From NCBI GenBank assembly GCA_964654695.1, contig CAZZKJ010000015.1, positions 1 through 48,559 of the forward strand: DNA of 48,559 bases, given 5' to 3'. Origin of the DNA: CAZZKJ01 sp964654695. Its GTDB lineage: Bacteria > Krumholzibacteriota > Krumholzibacteriia > WVZY01. Positions 33,183 through 40,868 of the stretch are shown piece by piece (position 1 is the stretch's first letter; every line of letters begins with the position of its first letter). The translations under genes and the position numbers were made by a program. Under the pieces are notes generated by a model. That model was not told the origin of the DNA. It saw only the letters and a program-made list of their open reading frames with translations, and searched no databases.

Positions 33183-34277
33183 TTAATCGTTTACCTCCCG
33201 CCAACGAATTATACCGTAACCGCTCTGGCTTCCCATCAGCTCGAGTTCATTCATCGAAGCCTTCTTATCATCATAATTACCGCCGATTTTGAACAAAAAG
33301 TACTTGCCCGACACGCTGTTGAAACTGAAACTCTGCCGGCTCGTGCTTTTTTCAGCCTTCCACATGTTGCCGTCTCCCAGCGTCTTCGCTCCGTAGAGTT
33401 GCATTTCGTATATCTTCACTTCATCATTTTTGTATGTGTCGGTAATTTTGAAGAGGAAATATTTGGCCGATACGCTTGAAAATTCATATGTCTGTGCGGA
33501 TTTATCTTTGGCGGCGCTGTAAGTGCCGTTTATTTGCACCCATGAACCATGATCGGGATCGTGTTTTACGGCCGGATCCGTAGAATAGTAGAGTTCAAAT
33601 TTCTTTACGCCCTTTTTTTTATCATTATACAGAACGAAACTGTCGGGCTGTTCGGTGCTTTCGTCCGGGAAAGAAAAAATAAAATACTCGTCTCCTCCAC
33701 TGTCTTTGTCGTTTTCCCATTTTGTTTTCGTCGATCCGTCCGCCGCCAGCTCTGCGGCTTTATCGCTGTCCTTTTCGGTGCCAAAATCCTCCAGAACGGC
33801 GCCCATGCGTATATTGATCAGGTTCATTTTGTCATTCACAAATGAGCCCGAAGGCGATATCGGCTGCCATGAAGAATCATCGGGATCGGCGGCGGCACTG
33901 CCGGTAGAGGAATAAAAGATTTGGAAATATTTTACACTTTTGTCATCGCCCTTGTTGTAGAGATTCAATGAAGTGAACGAAAAGCTTCCTCCCCCTGCGA
34001 ATGAAAAAATAAAATATTCGCTGCTCATCGGATCGTCGGATTCCCAGCGCGTGGATGTAGACCCGTCGCAAATGTTTGCGGCGGCCTTGTCGCCGCTGTT
34101 CTTTTGAGTACCGTAATCTTCGAGGTTTCCGCCCGGAAGGATATTTGTCTGGGCGAAGGTCCGAGACGGAGCCAGGGAACTTAGAAAGAAAAGACAAACG
34201 GCCGCCGCCGAAACCGCAACCGGTTTATGAAAAGCAATCTTTATGGTCCGCTTATGCCCGCTTAGCAACATTATCAC
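33183..34277 (-). CDS. Secreted protein with discoidin (F5/8 type C)-like repeats
   Basis: A signal peptide (about 1-42, ending SRTFAQ) precedes an exported protein of about 320 residues. Two copies of a discoidin-like module are visible: EDYGTQKNSGDKAA then DGSTSTRWES (about 53-81), and EDFGTEKDSDKAA then DGSTKTKWEN (about 162-190), each followed by YFIFSF. Later KYFLFKI segments (two copies) repeat the domain's closing strands. F5/8 C domains bind carbohydrates or membranes; no catalytic domain is attached. It is a single gene downstream of the polyamine operon on the same strand, and it may end in a nested inverted repeat (33146-33233). Confidence 0.75.
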   Translation of the reverse strand: MIMLLSGHKRTIKIAFHKPVAVSAAAVCLFFLSSLAPSRTFAQTNILPGGNLEDYGTQKNSGDKAAANICDGSTSTRWESDDPMSSEYFIFSFAGGGSFSFTSLNLYNKGDDKSVKYFQIFYSSTGSAAADPDDSSWQPISPSGSFVNDKMNLINIRMGAVLEDFGTEKDSDKAAELAADGSTKTKWENDKDSGGDEYFIFSFPDESTEQPDSFVLYNDKKKGVKKFELYYSTDPAVKHDPDHGSWVQINGTYSAAKDKSAQTYEFSSVSAKYFLFKITDTYKNDEVKIYEMQLYGAKTLGDGNMWKAEKSTSRQSFSFNSVSGKYFLFKIGGNYDDKKASMNELELMGSQSGYGIIRWREVND

Positions 34278-34332
34278 CGTGAACTGTTTTTCGGCAGCGG
34301 GACCTAAAGCTTTATATTTTTATTTCAATGAG

Positions 34333-35295
34333 TTACTTCTCCAACCTGGTTGCCAGCGCCGAGACTACGACCGGTAAAGCGATGGTAGCATCACAAAACA
34401 CGGAAACTTTTTCCCCATCAGGGTTTATCTTGCCCCAACTGATGGCTTCATCGAATGTGCACCCGCTCAGGCCTCCCCAATGGGGAGCGTCGGTGATAAA
34501 CTGGATGGCATATTTGTGTCCGTTGGATGCTTGATTCAGATGTTTAACAGTTACTTCGGTTTGCTGTATGAAGTTCTTCGGCGTTCCCCCCCCGCAGTAG
34601 ACGACGAGCACATCACGGCCTACTACGAGGCGGGCCGTCTCGCGCACATCTTCGATTACATCGAAGACCGTATTCTTTTCCTGACCTGCCAGACCGATCC
34701 CTATCGAGGAATCCGCTATAGCCGGGCAGTAAATGGGAATTTCCTCCGCAGCAGCCGTGGTAAGAATCCCCGGGTTCTTGTCCGACCCGGCCCGGGCGGC
34801 TTCTTCTCCCAAAACCCGCAGGAATTCCCGGGTGGTATAGGGCCTGTCTTCGAGATCAGCGGCGGCCCAATCGCCGATCCATTTATCCAACTTCTCGAAA
34901 AGCAGTTCATCGGCGTACGTATCATAGACCCGATCGATACCGTGTTCAAAAAGCATAGTATCATCCGCACCTGGGGATCCAATGTAATGACAATGGCCCA
35001 GGGTTTCATACAGATCATGAAAGAGGTTCGCCCCCGTCGACACCAGGCAGTTTATATAACCTTTTTCGATCAACAAGCTTATCAAACTTCTCATTCCCGC
35101 CGGTACCATTGCACCGGCGAGTCCCATCATTACGAACGCGTTGGAATTGATGGCGGTCTCCCAAATTCTGGCCGCCTTGCCCAACTGGCGTCCCTGGAAG
35201 CTGATTTTTTCCATGCGATTTAACAGCTCCGATGTGGTCATGCCCGGTTCGATCCTTATCGGCTCGGTCGGCGTATGCAAAATCTTTTTTCTCAT
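34333..35295 (-). CDS. Deoxyhypusine synthase-family protein, probable homospermidine synthase
   Basis: The 320-residue protein has the deoxyhypusine synthase fold: SNAFVMMGLAGAMVPAG (51-67), LVSTGANLFHD (84-94), and the active-site SWGKI (286-290) with the lysine K289 that carries the butylimine intermediate. NAD is the cofactor. Bacteria lack the eIF5A substrate of the eukaryotic enzyme, and homologues next to polyamine genes are generally thought to transfer an aminobutyl group between polyamines to form homospermidine. The neighbours support this: agmatinase 108 bases upstream and arginine decarboxylase before it, on the same strand. The start has AAGGAGAG just upstream. No spermidine synthase or SAM decarboxylase is in the window. 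Confidence 0.88.
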   Translation of the reverse strand: MRKKILHTPTEPIRIEPGMTTSELLNRMEKISFQGRQLGKAARIWETAINSNAFVMMGLAGAMVPAGMRSLISLLIEKGYINCLVSTGANLFHDLYETLGHCHYIGSPGADDTMLFEHGIDRVYDTYADELLFEKLDKWIGDWAAADLEDRPYTTREFLRVLGEEAARAGSDKNPGILTTAAAEEIPIYCPAIADSSIGIGLAGQEKNTVFDVIEDVRETARLVVGRDVLVVYCGGGTPKNFIQQTEVTVKHLNQASNGHKYAIQFITDAPHWGGLSGCTFDEAISWGKINPDGEKVSVFCDATIALPVVVSALATRLEK

Positions 35296-35403
35296 GATTC
35301 TCTCCTTTTAGTGCATTTTGGGCCGGGAACAGCCGAGTTCCGCCCCTTGCGGATGAGCAAAAGGCATCCGGAGCAGGATCGCTCTCTTCCCGGCCGGCGG
35401 AGA

Positions 35404-36246
35404 TCATTTATTTAAGGCATGGTAAGAAATTATTTTGTATACGAGCCTGGCTATTGTGAATTCAGATGCGACATCGCCTGCTTGGGGACACAGTTCTACG
35501 ACATCGAACCCCAGGAGTTTTTTAGCGCGGAAAATAAAATCCAAAATATCGAGTATCTCCTCCCAACCAAGCCCCCCCGGTTCCGGTGTGCCCACAGCCC
35601 GCACTAATTCCGGAGTAATTCCATCGGCGTCAACGCTCAAGTATACGTTCCGGGGAAGAGACATTACGGCCTCTTCGGCTTGGGGGCTCCATCTCTGAAA
35701 CCGGCGCACTTCAGTGCTGTTTTGCAGGAATGTAAATTCTTCCTCCGCCAGGCTACGTATCCCCACTTGTACTATCTTGCCAAAACGCAAAGAGTTACGA
35801 GCAGCACATGCGTGATTATCGAATCTGCCGCAGTATTTTTTTCTCAAGTCGGCATGGGCATCAATCCATATTATGCCGATCTCTTCGTCGGTTAATCCCT
35901 CTATTATAGCGGGCGTAATGGAATGTTCCCCACCGATAAACCCCGGTAAAGCCTGCGGATTCAGATTCCTGGTTTCAGCGGCGTGCCGCGTAATAGACTG
36001 CAAATCTGTCACTTCCGGCCGCAGGGTGCAAATTCCTCCGGTGGATGCATCGATCTTCAAATCGGAATCGAAAAGTTCGATATGCTGCGATGCATCGATC
36101 ACTCTCTCCGGGGCCAGCGCTGTTCCCTTTTTATAGGTTGTGGTCTGCTCGTAGGGGATCAAGGACAGAACGTAGGCGCTTTCCTGCGCACATGATTCAC
36201 CGCCGCCCAGCTTTACACCTAAAAATTCGGTTTGCTTTGAAATCAC
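35404..36246 (-). CDS. speB: Agmatinase (ureohydrolase family)
   Basis: Agmatinase hydrolyses agmatine to putrescine and urea. All six manganese ligands of the arginase fold are present: H108 (GGEHS), D129, H131 and D133 (IDAHADL), D206 and D208 (SVDADGITP). The family's usual S-x-D-x-D-x-x-D-P is changed to end in TP, which spares the ligands. Length (280 residues) is normal. The start is a GTG at 36246 with no strong ribosome-binding site, 36 bases after the arginine decarboxylase stop. Between a decarboxylase that makes agmatine and a putrescine-consuming synthase, agmatinase is much likelier than arginase or formiminoglutamase. Confidence 0.92.
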   Translation of the reverse strand: MISKQTEFLGVKLGGGESCAQESAYVLSLIPYEQTTTYKKGTALAPERVIDASQHIELFDSDLKIDASTGGICTLRPEVTDLQSITRHAAETRNLNPQALPGFIGGEHSITPAIIEGLTDEEIGIIWIDAHADLRKKYCGRFDNHACAARNSLRFGKIVQVGIRSLAEEEFTFLQNSTEVRRFQRWSPQAEEAVMSLPRNVYLSVDADGITPELVRAVGTPEPGGLGWEEILDILDFIFRAKKLLGFDVVELCPQAGDVASEFTIARLVYKIISYHALNK

Positions 36247-36282
36247 GATTATGCGGGTTTAGTGTGTCTTTACAACGCAAAG

Positions 36283-36828
36283 TCAACTACAAAAAACTGC
36301 AGCCGCTACCACCGTGGTCCACAGCTTTTCTTTGCCAATGGAAGTTTGAGTAATGCTGGTCGTTTTTACAATATGCCCGGCAATTTCCCAGTGCTCTGTT
36401 CTTTCGTCCCAAGCCTGATCGATATTTATGTCCAATCCCAGCGTTGAAGCGAGCATCGAAGCGGCAAGATCCTCGGAATAATCCGCTGCAGATTTTTCGT
36501 TCATACCATAACTATGATGCTCCGATAAATAACCGTACCTGGTGAAGTCTTTCGGTATCGCCACACCTATAGAACTGCCGATTAACCTGTGTGGCTCATT
36601 TGTCGAATTACGGCTCAACACGCAAAATACTATTTCACCTGGGTCCAGGGCACTGAGACCTTTTCCCCTGGAAACCAGCTTGCATTTTGGAGGAAAGATA
36701 CTGGAAACCGCAACGAGATTGAAAGAAGCAACGCCGGCATCGCGAAGTGCAAGCTCAAAGCTGGTAAGCTGCTCGCGGTGTCTGCCCATACCTCTGGTTA
36801 GAAACATTTTTGAAGGTTTGAAATGCAT
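36283..36828 (-). CDS. pdaD: Pyruvoyl-dependent arginine decarboxylase
   Basis: The enzyme converts arginine to agmatine. It is made as a proenzyme that cuts itself between two serines, here S42-S43 in VSSIFPP, leaving a pyruvoyl group on the beta chain. GEIVFCVLSRN, IGSSIGVAIP and HHSYG are further family blocks. The product is 181 residues from the ATG at 36828, chosen because AGGAGG stands nine bases upstream; an ATG at 36861 would add eleven residues. It is first in the operon with agmatinase and the deoxyhypusine synthase-like enzyme, behind a promoter at 36863-36891. Confidence 0.93.
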   Translation of the reverse strand: MHFKPSKMFLTRGMGRHREQLTSFELALRDAGVASFNLVAVSSIFPPKCKLVSRGKGLSALDPGEIVFCVLSRNSTNEPHRLIGSSIGVAIPKDFTRYGYLSEHHSYGMNEKSAADYSEDLAASMLASTLGLDINIDQAWDERTEHWEIAGHIVKTTSITQTSIGKEKLWTTVVAAAVFCS

Positions 36829-36862
36829 TCCCCTTATCCTCCTGAAAAAATGCTGCTGCATA

Positions 36863-36891
36863 CATATATGATATCATCAGGGAAATGTCAA
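36863..36891 (-). promoter_or_regulatory. Sigma-70 promoter of the polyamine operon
   Basis: TTGACA (36891-36886) and TATATG (36868-36863) on the minus strand are 17 bases apart. The start of transcription would fall near 36856, leaving a leader of about 28 bases with AGGAGG before the arginine decarboxylase ATG. Confidence 0.6.
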
Positions 36892-36922
36892 GAATCAACA
36901 CGAGCGGATAATCAAGCCATGA

Positions 36923-36960
36923 AATAAAAAGGAAGGAGTCGTTACTCCTTCCTTTTTATT
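36923..36960 (-). terminator. Strong bidirectional terminator after the Lys-rich gene
   Basis: A perfect 17-base inverted repeat (36923-36939 and 36944-36960) with a four-base loop starts with an A-rich arm and ends with TTTTTATT on both strands. It lies about 50 bases downstream of the lysine-rich gene's stop and insulates it from the polyamine operon. Confidence 0.9.
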
Positions 36961-37008
36961 GTTTATTCAATAGAGGCTCCGGCTTCGAATGCCGGATCAA
37001 AGCCCCAA

Positions 37009-37352
37009 CTACCTTTTACGCTTGGTCTTGCGCTTGGCCTTGGTCTTGCGNNNNNNNNNNNNNNNNNNNNNNNNNNNNNNNNNNNNNNNNNNNNNNNNNN
37101 NNNNNNNNNNNNNNNNNNNNNNNNNNNNNNNNNNNNNNNNNNNNNNNNNNCCTTGGTTTTACGTTTGGCTTTGGTCTTGCGCTTGGCCTTGGTCTTGCGC
37201 TTGGCTTTGGTCTTGCGCTTGGCCTTGGTCTTACGTTTGGCTTTGGTCTTGCGCTTGGCCTTGGCTTTGGTCTTGCGTTTGGCTTTGGTCTTACGCTTGG
37301 CCTTGGCTTTGGTCTTGCGTTTGGCTTTGGCTTTTCTTTTTTTAGCAGCCAT
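37009..37352 (-). CDS. Histone H1-like Lys/Ala/Arg repeat protein, interrupted by an assembly gap
   Basis: After MAAKKRKAKAK the protein is almost entirely tandem six- to eight-residue units of AKRKT and KAKRKT type, encoded by ~18- and 24-base DNA repeats. Such C-terminal histone H1-like proteins bind and condense DNA. A run of exactly 100 N (37051-37150) interrupts it, so the true length is unknown. The repeat frame to the left of the gap ends KRKTKRKR and then TAG at 37011-37009. Reading straight through the 100 N shifts frame and gives a spurious tail to 36963. If the gene is intact, the true gap length is 2 modulo 3. The start ATG has AAGGAAGGA just upstream. Confidence 0.8.
37051..37150. 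other. 100-base assembly gap (N)
   Basis: Exactly 100 consecutive N, the conventional size for a scaffold gap of unknown length. Identical repeats flank it, so the gap probably results from collapsed tandem repeats. Confidence 0.98.
37151..37335. repeat. Tandem 18/24-base repeats coding AKRKTK units
   Basis: On the plus strand the words CTTGGTCTTGCG, TTGGCCTTGG and TTGGCTTTGG alternate with few changes, continuing at 37015-37050 beyond the gap. They encode lysine-rich units in one frame. The repeats abut without spacers and lie within a coding frame, so this is not a CRISPR array. Copy number is probably variable between strains. Confidence 0.9.
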
Positions 37353-37406
37353 TACAGTTCCTTCCTTTTGGTAAGGGTGAAAAGAGATACTATTCTAAGA
37401 CTCGTT

Positions 37407-37512
37407 TCACCTCCTTATGGATGAAGGACCAAACCAACAACAAACAAAGTCGTGCATATAACGCACATACCTATTTTTCGATGATTTATCCACAACCCCA
37501 AAATACTGTCAA
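37407..37512 (-). promoter_or_regulatory. Promoter and long leader of the Lys-rich gene
   Basis: On the minus strand TTGACA (37512-37507) is followed after 16 bases by GATAAA (37490-37485). The predicted leader of about 125 bases contains an inverted repeat (GTGC/GCAC, 37466-37452) and a perfect Shine-Dalgarno AAGGAGGTGA (37416-37407). That Shine-Dalgarno lies 54 bases before the ATG and has no ATG or TTG at normal spacing, only an overlapping GTG opening a six-codon frame. Confidence 0.5.
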
Positions 37513-37796
37513 GAAAAAATATCATCTTTAATAAAAATATTTGTCACCGTTACAGAAGCTGATCGAGTCTCTGACAAGATTCAATATTTCTTTTCGAATC
37601 ATCATCGCCATGTCTGTAAAAAATGTTTGCATATTGTTATCGAGAGTGCCGGGCTGCAAATTTTATTCCATTTTCTCAATTTACGTTTTTCGAGAAAGGT
37701 TAATCCAGGATAAACCGCCGCTTATTATCTAATCCCTGCAGTCATTATTAAACAAAGAAACGCAAGCTAAACAATGCGGCCGGATCACTAATCATA

Positions 37797-37824
37797 TTGC
37801 AATATCATCAATTAAGTGTATACT
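37797..37824 (+). promoter_or_regulatory. Sigma-70 promoter of the DUF362-antiporter operon
   Basis: TTGCAA (37797-37802) and TATACT (37819-37824) are 16 bases apart. Transcription would start near 37831, with GGAGGT eight bases before the GTG start at 37855. The rest of the divergent spacer (37513-37796) is AT-rich and shows no gene. Confidence 0.55.
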
Positions 37825-37854
37825 TGAACGCTAGGATCACGGAGGTTTCTAAGA

Positions 37855-38865
37855 GTGACCGATGTCGTTTTCAGCAGAAACATTTATGACATTAAAACCA
37901 ATTCGCCTTTGGATATTTTATTACGCTCTTTGAATCGCGTATTCCTTTCTGGGCAAGTTGTAGCCGTTAAATTGCATATGGGAGAAACCAAGAATCGAAC
38001 AGCCCTTGGACCAGGAACCGCCAAAGCGGTTGTTTCAGCGTTGAAAAGTATTGGGACGAAGCCGTTCTTGTTCGACTCGCCGGTGGCTTATAACAGCAAA
38101 AGAAATACACCTGAAGGATATCTTGAGCTGGCGCATTCCCGGGGGTTCACGCCTGAATTTATCGGTTGTCCCGTTAAAGTATCAAACGAGTCGATTCGGC
38201 TGAATGGAGAAATAACCGAATACGAAATGTGCAGCGATCTTGATGACGCCGACGGCGTTTGTTTTCTATCACATGTCAAAGGGCATCCCTGTACGGGTTT
38301 TGGCGGAGCAATAAAGAACATCGGCATGGGAGCCATGACCAGGGAAACCAAGAAACGCATCCACGACGGCGGCAAACCGGTTTTGAGTTGCGGGTGCATC
38401 CAGTGCATGAAGTGCGTCGATATGTGCCCAACCGGCAATATCCGGCTTAATGAAGACCATCCGGAGTTCGATCGGTCCTATTGTATCGGATGCTCCAATT
38501 GCGCCCTGGTGTGCGAAGAGAACGCCATCTCCCCCGCCGTCGATTACTTCGACTGCATGCTCGCAGAGGCCACGGCTTTGGCTCTAAGTCGTTTTTCTAA
38601 AGTCATTTTCATTAATTGCCTCGTCAATATCACTTCTTTATGCGACTGCGTTTCGAATTCGGGCAAAATTCTGTGCGGCGACGTGGGCTATATAATAGGA
38701 GAAAACATCTGCTCGGTCGAAAAAGCTTCTTTGGATTTAATACTTAGAACCGCCGGCAGGGATATCTTTTTCGATCAGCATCACATATCCGCGGCCGGGC
38801 ATATCGACAGGCTGCAGGCTCAACTCGAAAACGACGGCGATTATTCTTTTCGATATACGGACTGA
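37855..38865 (+). CDS. DUF362 protein with two [4Fe-4S] ferredoxin motifs
   Basis: The 336-residue protein has an N-terminal DUF362 region (about 1-175; VAVKLHMGE and HVKGHPCTGFGGAIKNIGMG) and a central bacterial ferredoxin pair: C-x2-C-x2-C-x3-CP in CIQCMKCVDMCP and C-x2-C-x2-C-x3-C in CIGCSNCALVC (about 182-218). Relatives are cytoplasmic iron-sulfur proteins of unknown reaction. The start is a GTG with GGAGGT eight bases before it. It heads an operon with an NhaC-family antiporter (26 bases later) and a secreted protein. A redox link to ion transport is possible but unproven. Confidence 0.85.
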   Translation: MTDVVFSRNIYDIKTNSPLDILLRSLNRVFLSGQVVAVKLHMGETKNRTALGPGTAKAVVSALKSIGTKPFLFDSPVAYNSKRNTPEGYLELAHSRGFTPEFIGCPVKVSNESIRLNGEITEYEMCSDLDDADGVCFLSHVKGHPCTGFGGAIKNIGMGAMTRETKKRIHDGGKPVLSCGCIQCMKCVDMCPTGNIRLNEDHPEFDRSYCIGCSNCALVCEENAISPAVDYFDCMLAEATALALSRFSKVIFINCLVNITSLCDCVSNSGKILCGDVGYIIGENICSVEKASLDLILRTAGRDIFFDQHHISAAGHIDRLQAQLENDGDYSFRYTD

Positions 38866-38891
38866 TTTTTCACCCCTCTTCGGGAGATCCG

Positions 38892-40868
38892 ATGACCCTG
38901 ATAAACTGCCCGGTTTTGAAAAAGAAAAACATGTTTCATAATTCTGCCCGGTTCACTTGCATCCACCGTTTGTATCTGGTTTTTCTTCTGGTAATCCTCA
39001 TTTGCCCTTTGCCCACGGTCCTGCAGGCCGCACTCTCCATTCCAATCGAGATGCCGCGAACAATAATCGCCGATGTGCCTTTCGATATCGAGGGCTCCAA
39101 AATCATCGCAACTGGAACTCCTTATATCCTGACAATCATTCAAAAGGACAGGGGAGTTCTTCAAAAGTCGGGCATATGGCCTATAAAGACAACACGACTT
39201 ACGCTTGATGAACACGGCGTTTTCAAGATACGCCTGGAAGCTGACGATATTGAATGGACAGCCGAGGAAAAAGCCCTCCCCGGATTCATAACAATTCTTC
39301 CACCCCTGCTGGCAATTTTGATGGCCCTGCTTTTCCGGCAGGTAGTGGTGGCTCTTTTCGCCGGGATATGGTTGGGCTCATTTATTATTACTGATTTCAA
39401 CATCATCAGGAGTTTTTATTATGTTCTAGATCATTACGTAATCGACTCACTTTCAGGTTCCAACGGCGCAGACCATGTATCCATTGCAATATTTACACTT
39501 CTTCTTGGAGGAATGGTCGGCATTTTTTCGAGGATGGGAGGCACCCAGGGCATAGTCAATAAGATATCGCGATTGGCCACCAATCCGAGGAGAGGGCAAA
39601 TCGCTACATGGTTGATGGGCATCTTCATTTTTTTTGATGATTATACGAACACGCTGGTTGTGGGAAACACCATGCGGCCTTTAACCGATAAGCTGCGGAT
39701 ATCCCGTGAAAAACTCTCTTATATTGTGGATTCAACAGCCGCACCGGTCGCCTGCATCGCCGTTATTACCAGCTGGATTGGGTTCGAAATAAGCCTGATC
39801 AAGGATGCTTTTGATATGATGGGTATGGATAGAAATCCTTTTACAACTTTTATAAGTTCCATTCCATACAGTTTTTACCCTATTTTGACACTTGCATTCG
39901 GCTTATTGATTGCGATGTCACGCCGCGACTTTGGCCCCATGCTCAAAGCCGAGCGGCGGGCAAGAACAACCGGGAAAGTCCTTTCGGATAAGGCAGTGCC
40001 GATATCCAACATCGATACCGAGCTGTCGGCGGCAGAAAATATTCCTACCCGCTGGTTCAATGCGGTGATTCCGATCGGAATAGTCGTTGCAGGAACCGTC
40101 ATCGGGCTGATAATCACCGGAAGATCATCCCTGGCCGGCTCCGGAACAACCGGTTACTCCCTAACGGACGTTTTCAGGGAGGGCAATTCATTTGTAGCTC
40201 TTCTCTGGAGTTCACTAACGGGCTGCGCCGCCGCCATAATTCTTGCCTCCGTGCAACGGGTGCTGTCTCTTACCGAAACCATGAACGCCTGGCTGTCGGG
40301 AATTAAATCTATGCTCCCGGCGATAATAATTCTGGTTCTCGCCTGGTGTATAGGCACGGTGTGCAGCGATCTGCATACTGCCGATTATCTTGTATACAAG
40401 ATCGCGGGCATAATTGAGCCTTTTTCCCTCCCCAGTCTGATTTTTATATCGGCCGCGGCCATAAGTTTTTCTACCGGAACATCGTGGGGCACGATGACGA
40501 TTTTAACCCCCATTACGATTCCATTAGCCGTCAAAATATTGGATATCAACGCCGTTTCCGCAGTCTCCGCGAATTCAATACTCTTGTCCAGTATCGCATC
40601 GATACTGGGAGGAAGTGTTTTCGGCGATCATTGTTCGCCCATATCCGACACCACGATAATGTCATCTATGGCCAGTGCCGCCGATCATGTCGACCATGTC
40701 AGGACTCAGCTGCCTTATGCGCTGGTTGTCGCCGGGATTTCCATAGTTGCAGGCTGCATGCCTTCTGCCTTCGGATTTCCGCCTGCCGCTTCGCTCTCGC
40801 TAAGCGGAATCTTGCTGATAACCGTTGTTTTCACATTCGGCAAAAAGGATATTGTTTATGGCCCTTGA
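38892..40868 (+). CDS. NhaC-family Na+/H+ antiporter with an N-terminal exported domain
   Basis: The C-terminal ~520 residues are a polytopic transporter of the NhaC/IT superfamily (COG1757): FFDDYTNTLVVGNTMRPLTD (near 250), STGTSWGTMTILTPITIP (near 535) and FGDHCSPISDTT (near 578) are hallmark blocks. These exchange sodium for protons or for organic acids or amino acids. Unusually, a signal-like segment (about 27-48) and an Ig-like beta region of about 80 residues (TPYILTIIQKD, then HGVFKIRLEADD) precede the transporter, giving 658 residues against the usual ~450-520. It is second in its operon and overlaps the next gene by 11 bases. Confidence 0.85.
   Translation: MTLINCPVLKKKNMFHNSARFTCIHRLYLVFLLVILICPLPTVLQAALSIPIEMPRTIIADVPFDIEGSKIIATGTPYILTIIQKDRGVLQKSGIWPIKTTRLTLDEHGVFKIRLEADDIEWTAEEKALPGFITILPPLLAILMALLFRQVVVALFAGIWLGSFIITDFNIIRSFYYVLDHYVIDSLSGSNGADHVSIAIFTLLLGGMVGIFSRMGGTQGIVNKISRLATNPRRGQIATWLMGIFIFFDDYTNTLVVGNTMRPLTDKLRISREKLSYIVDSTAAPVACIAVITSWIGFEISLIKDAFDMMGMDRNPFTTFISSIPYSFYPILTLAFGLLIAMSRRDFGPMLKAERRARTTGKVLSDKAVPISNIDTELSAAENIPTRWFNAVIPIGIVVAGTVIGLIITGRSSLAGSGTTGYSLTDVFREGNSFVALLWSSLTGCAAAIILASVQRVLSLTETMNAWLSGIKSMLPAIIILVLAWCIGTVCSDLHTADYLVYKIAGIIEPFSLPSLIFISAAAISFSTGTSWGTMTILTPITIPLAVKILDINAVSAVSANSILLSSIASILGGSVFGDHCSPISDTTIMSSMASAADHVDHVRTQLPYALVVAGISIVAGCMPSAFGFPPAASLSLSGILLITVVFTFGKKDIVYGP

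Noticed and set aside
36963..37008. Non-repeat C-terminal tail of the Lys-rich protein
   Set aside because: It arises only because 100 N shift the frame; the repeat frame stops at 37009.
37151..37335. CRISPR-like short repeats
   Set aside because: Units are contiguous without spacers and encode a lysine-rich protein.
37541..37732. 63-codon frame in the divergent spacer
   Set aside because: No ribosome-binding site, AT-driven composition and no recognisable family.
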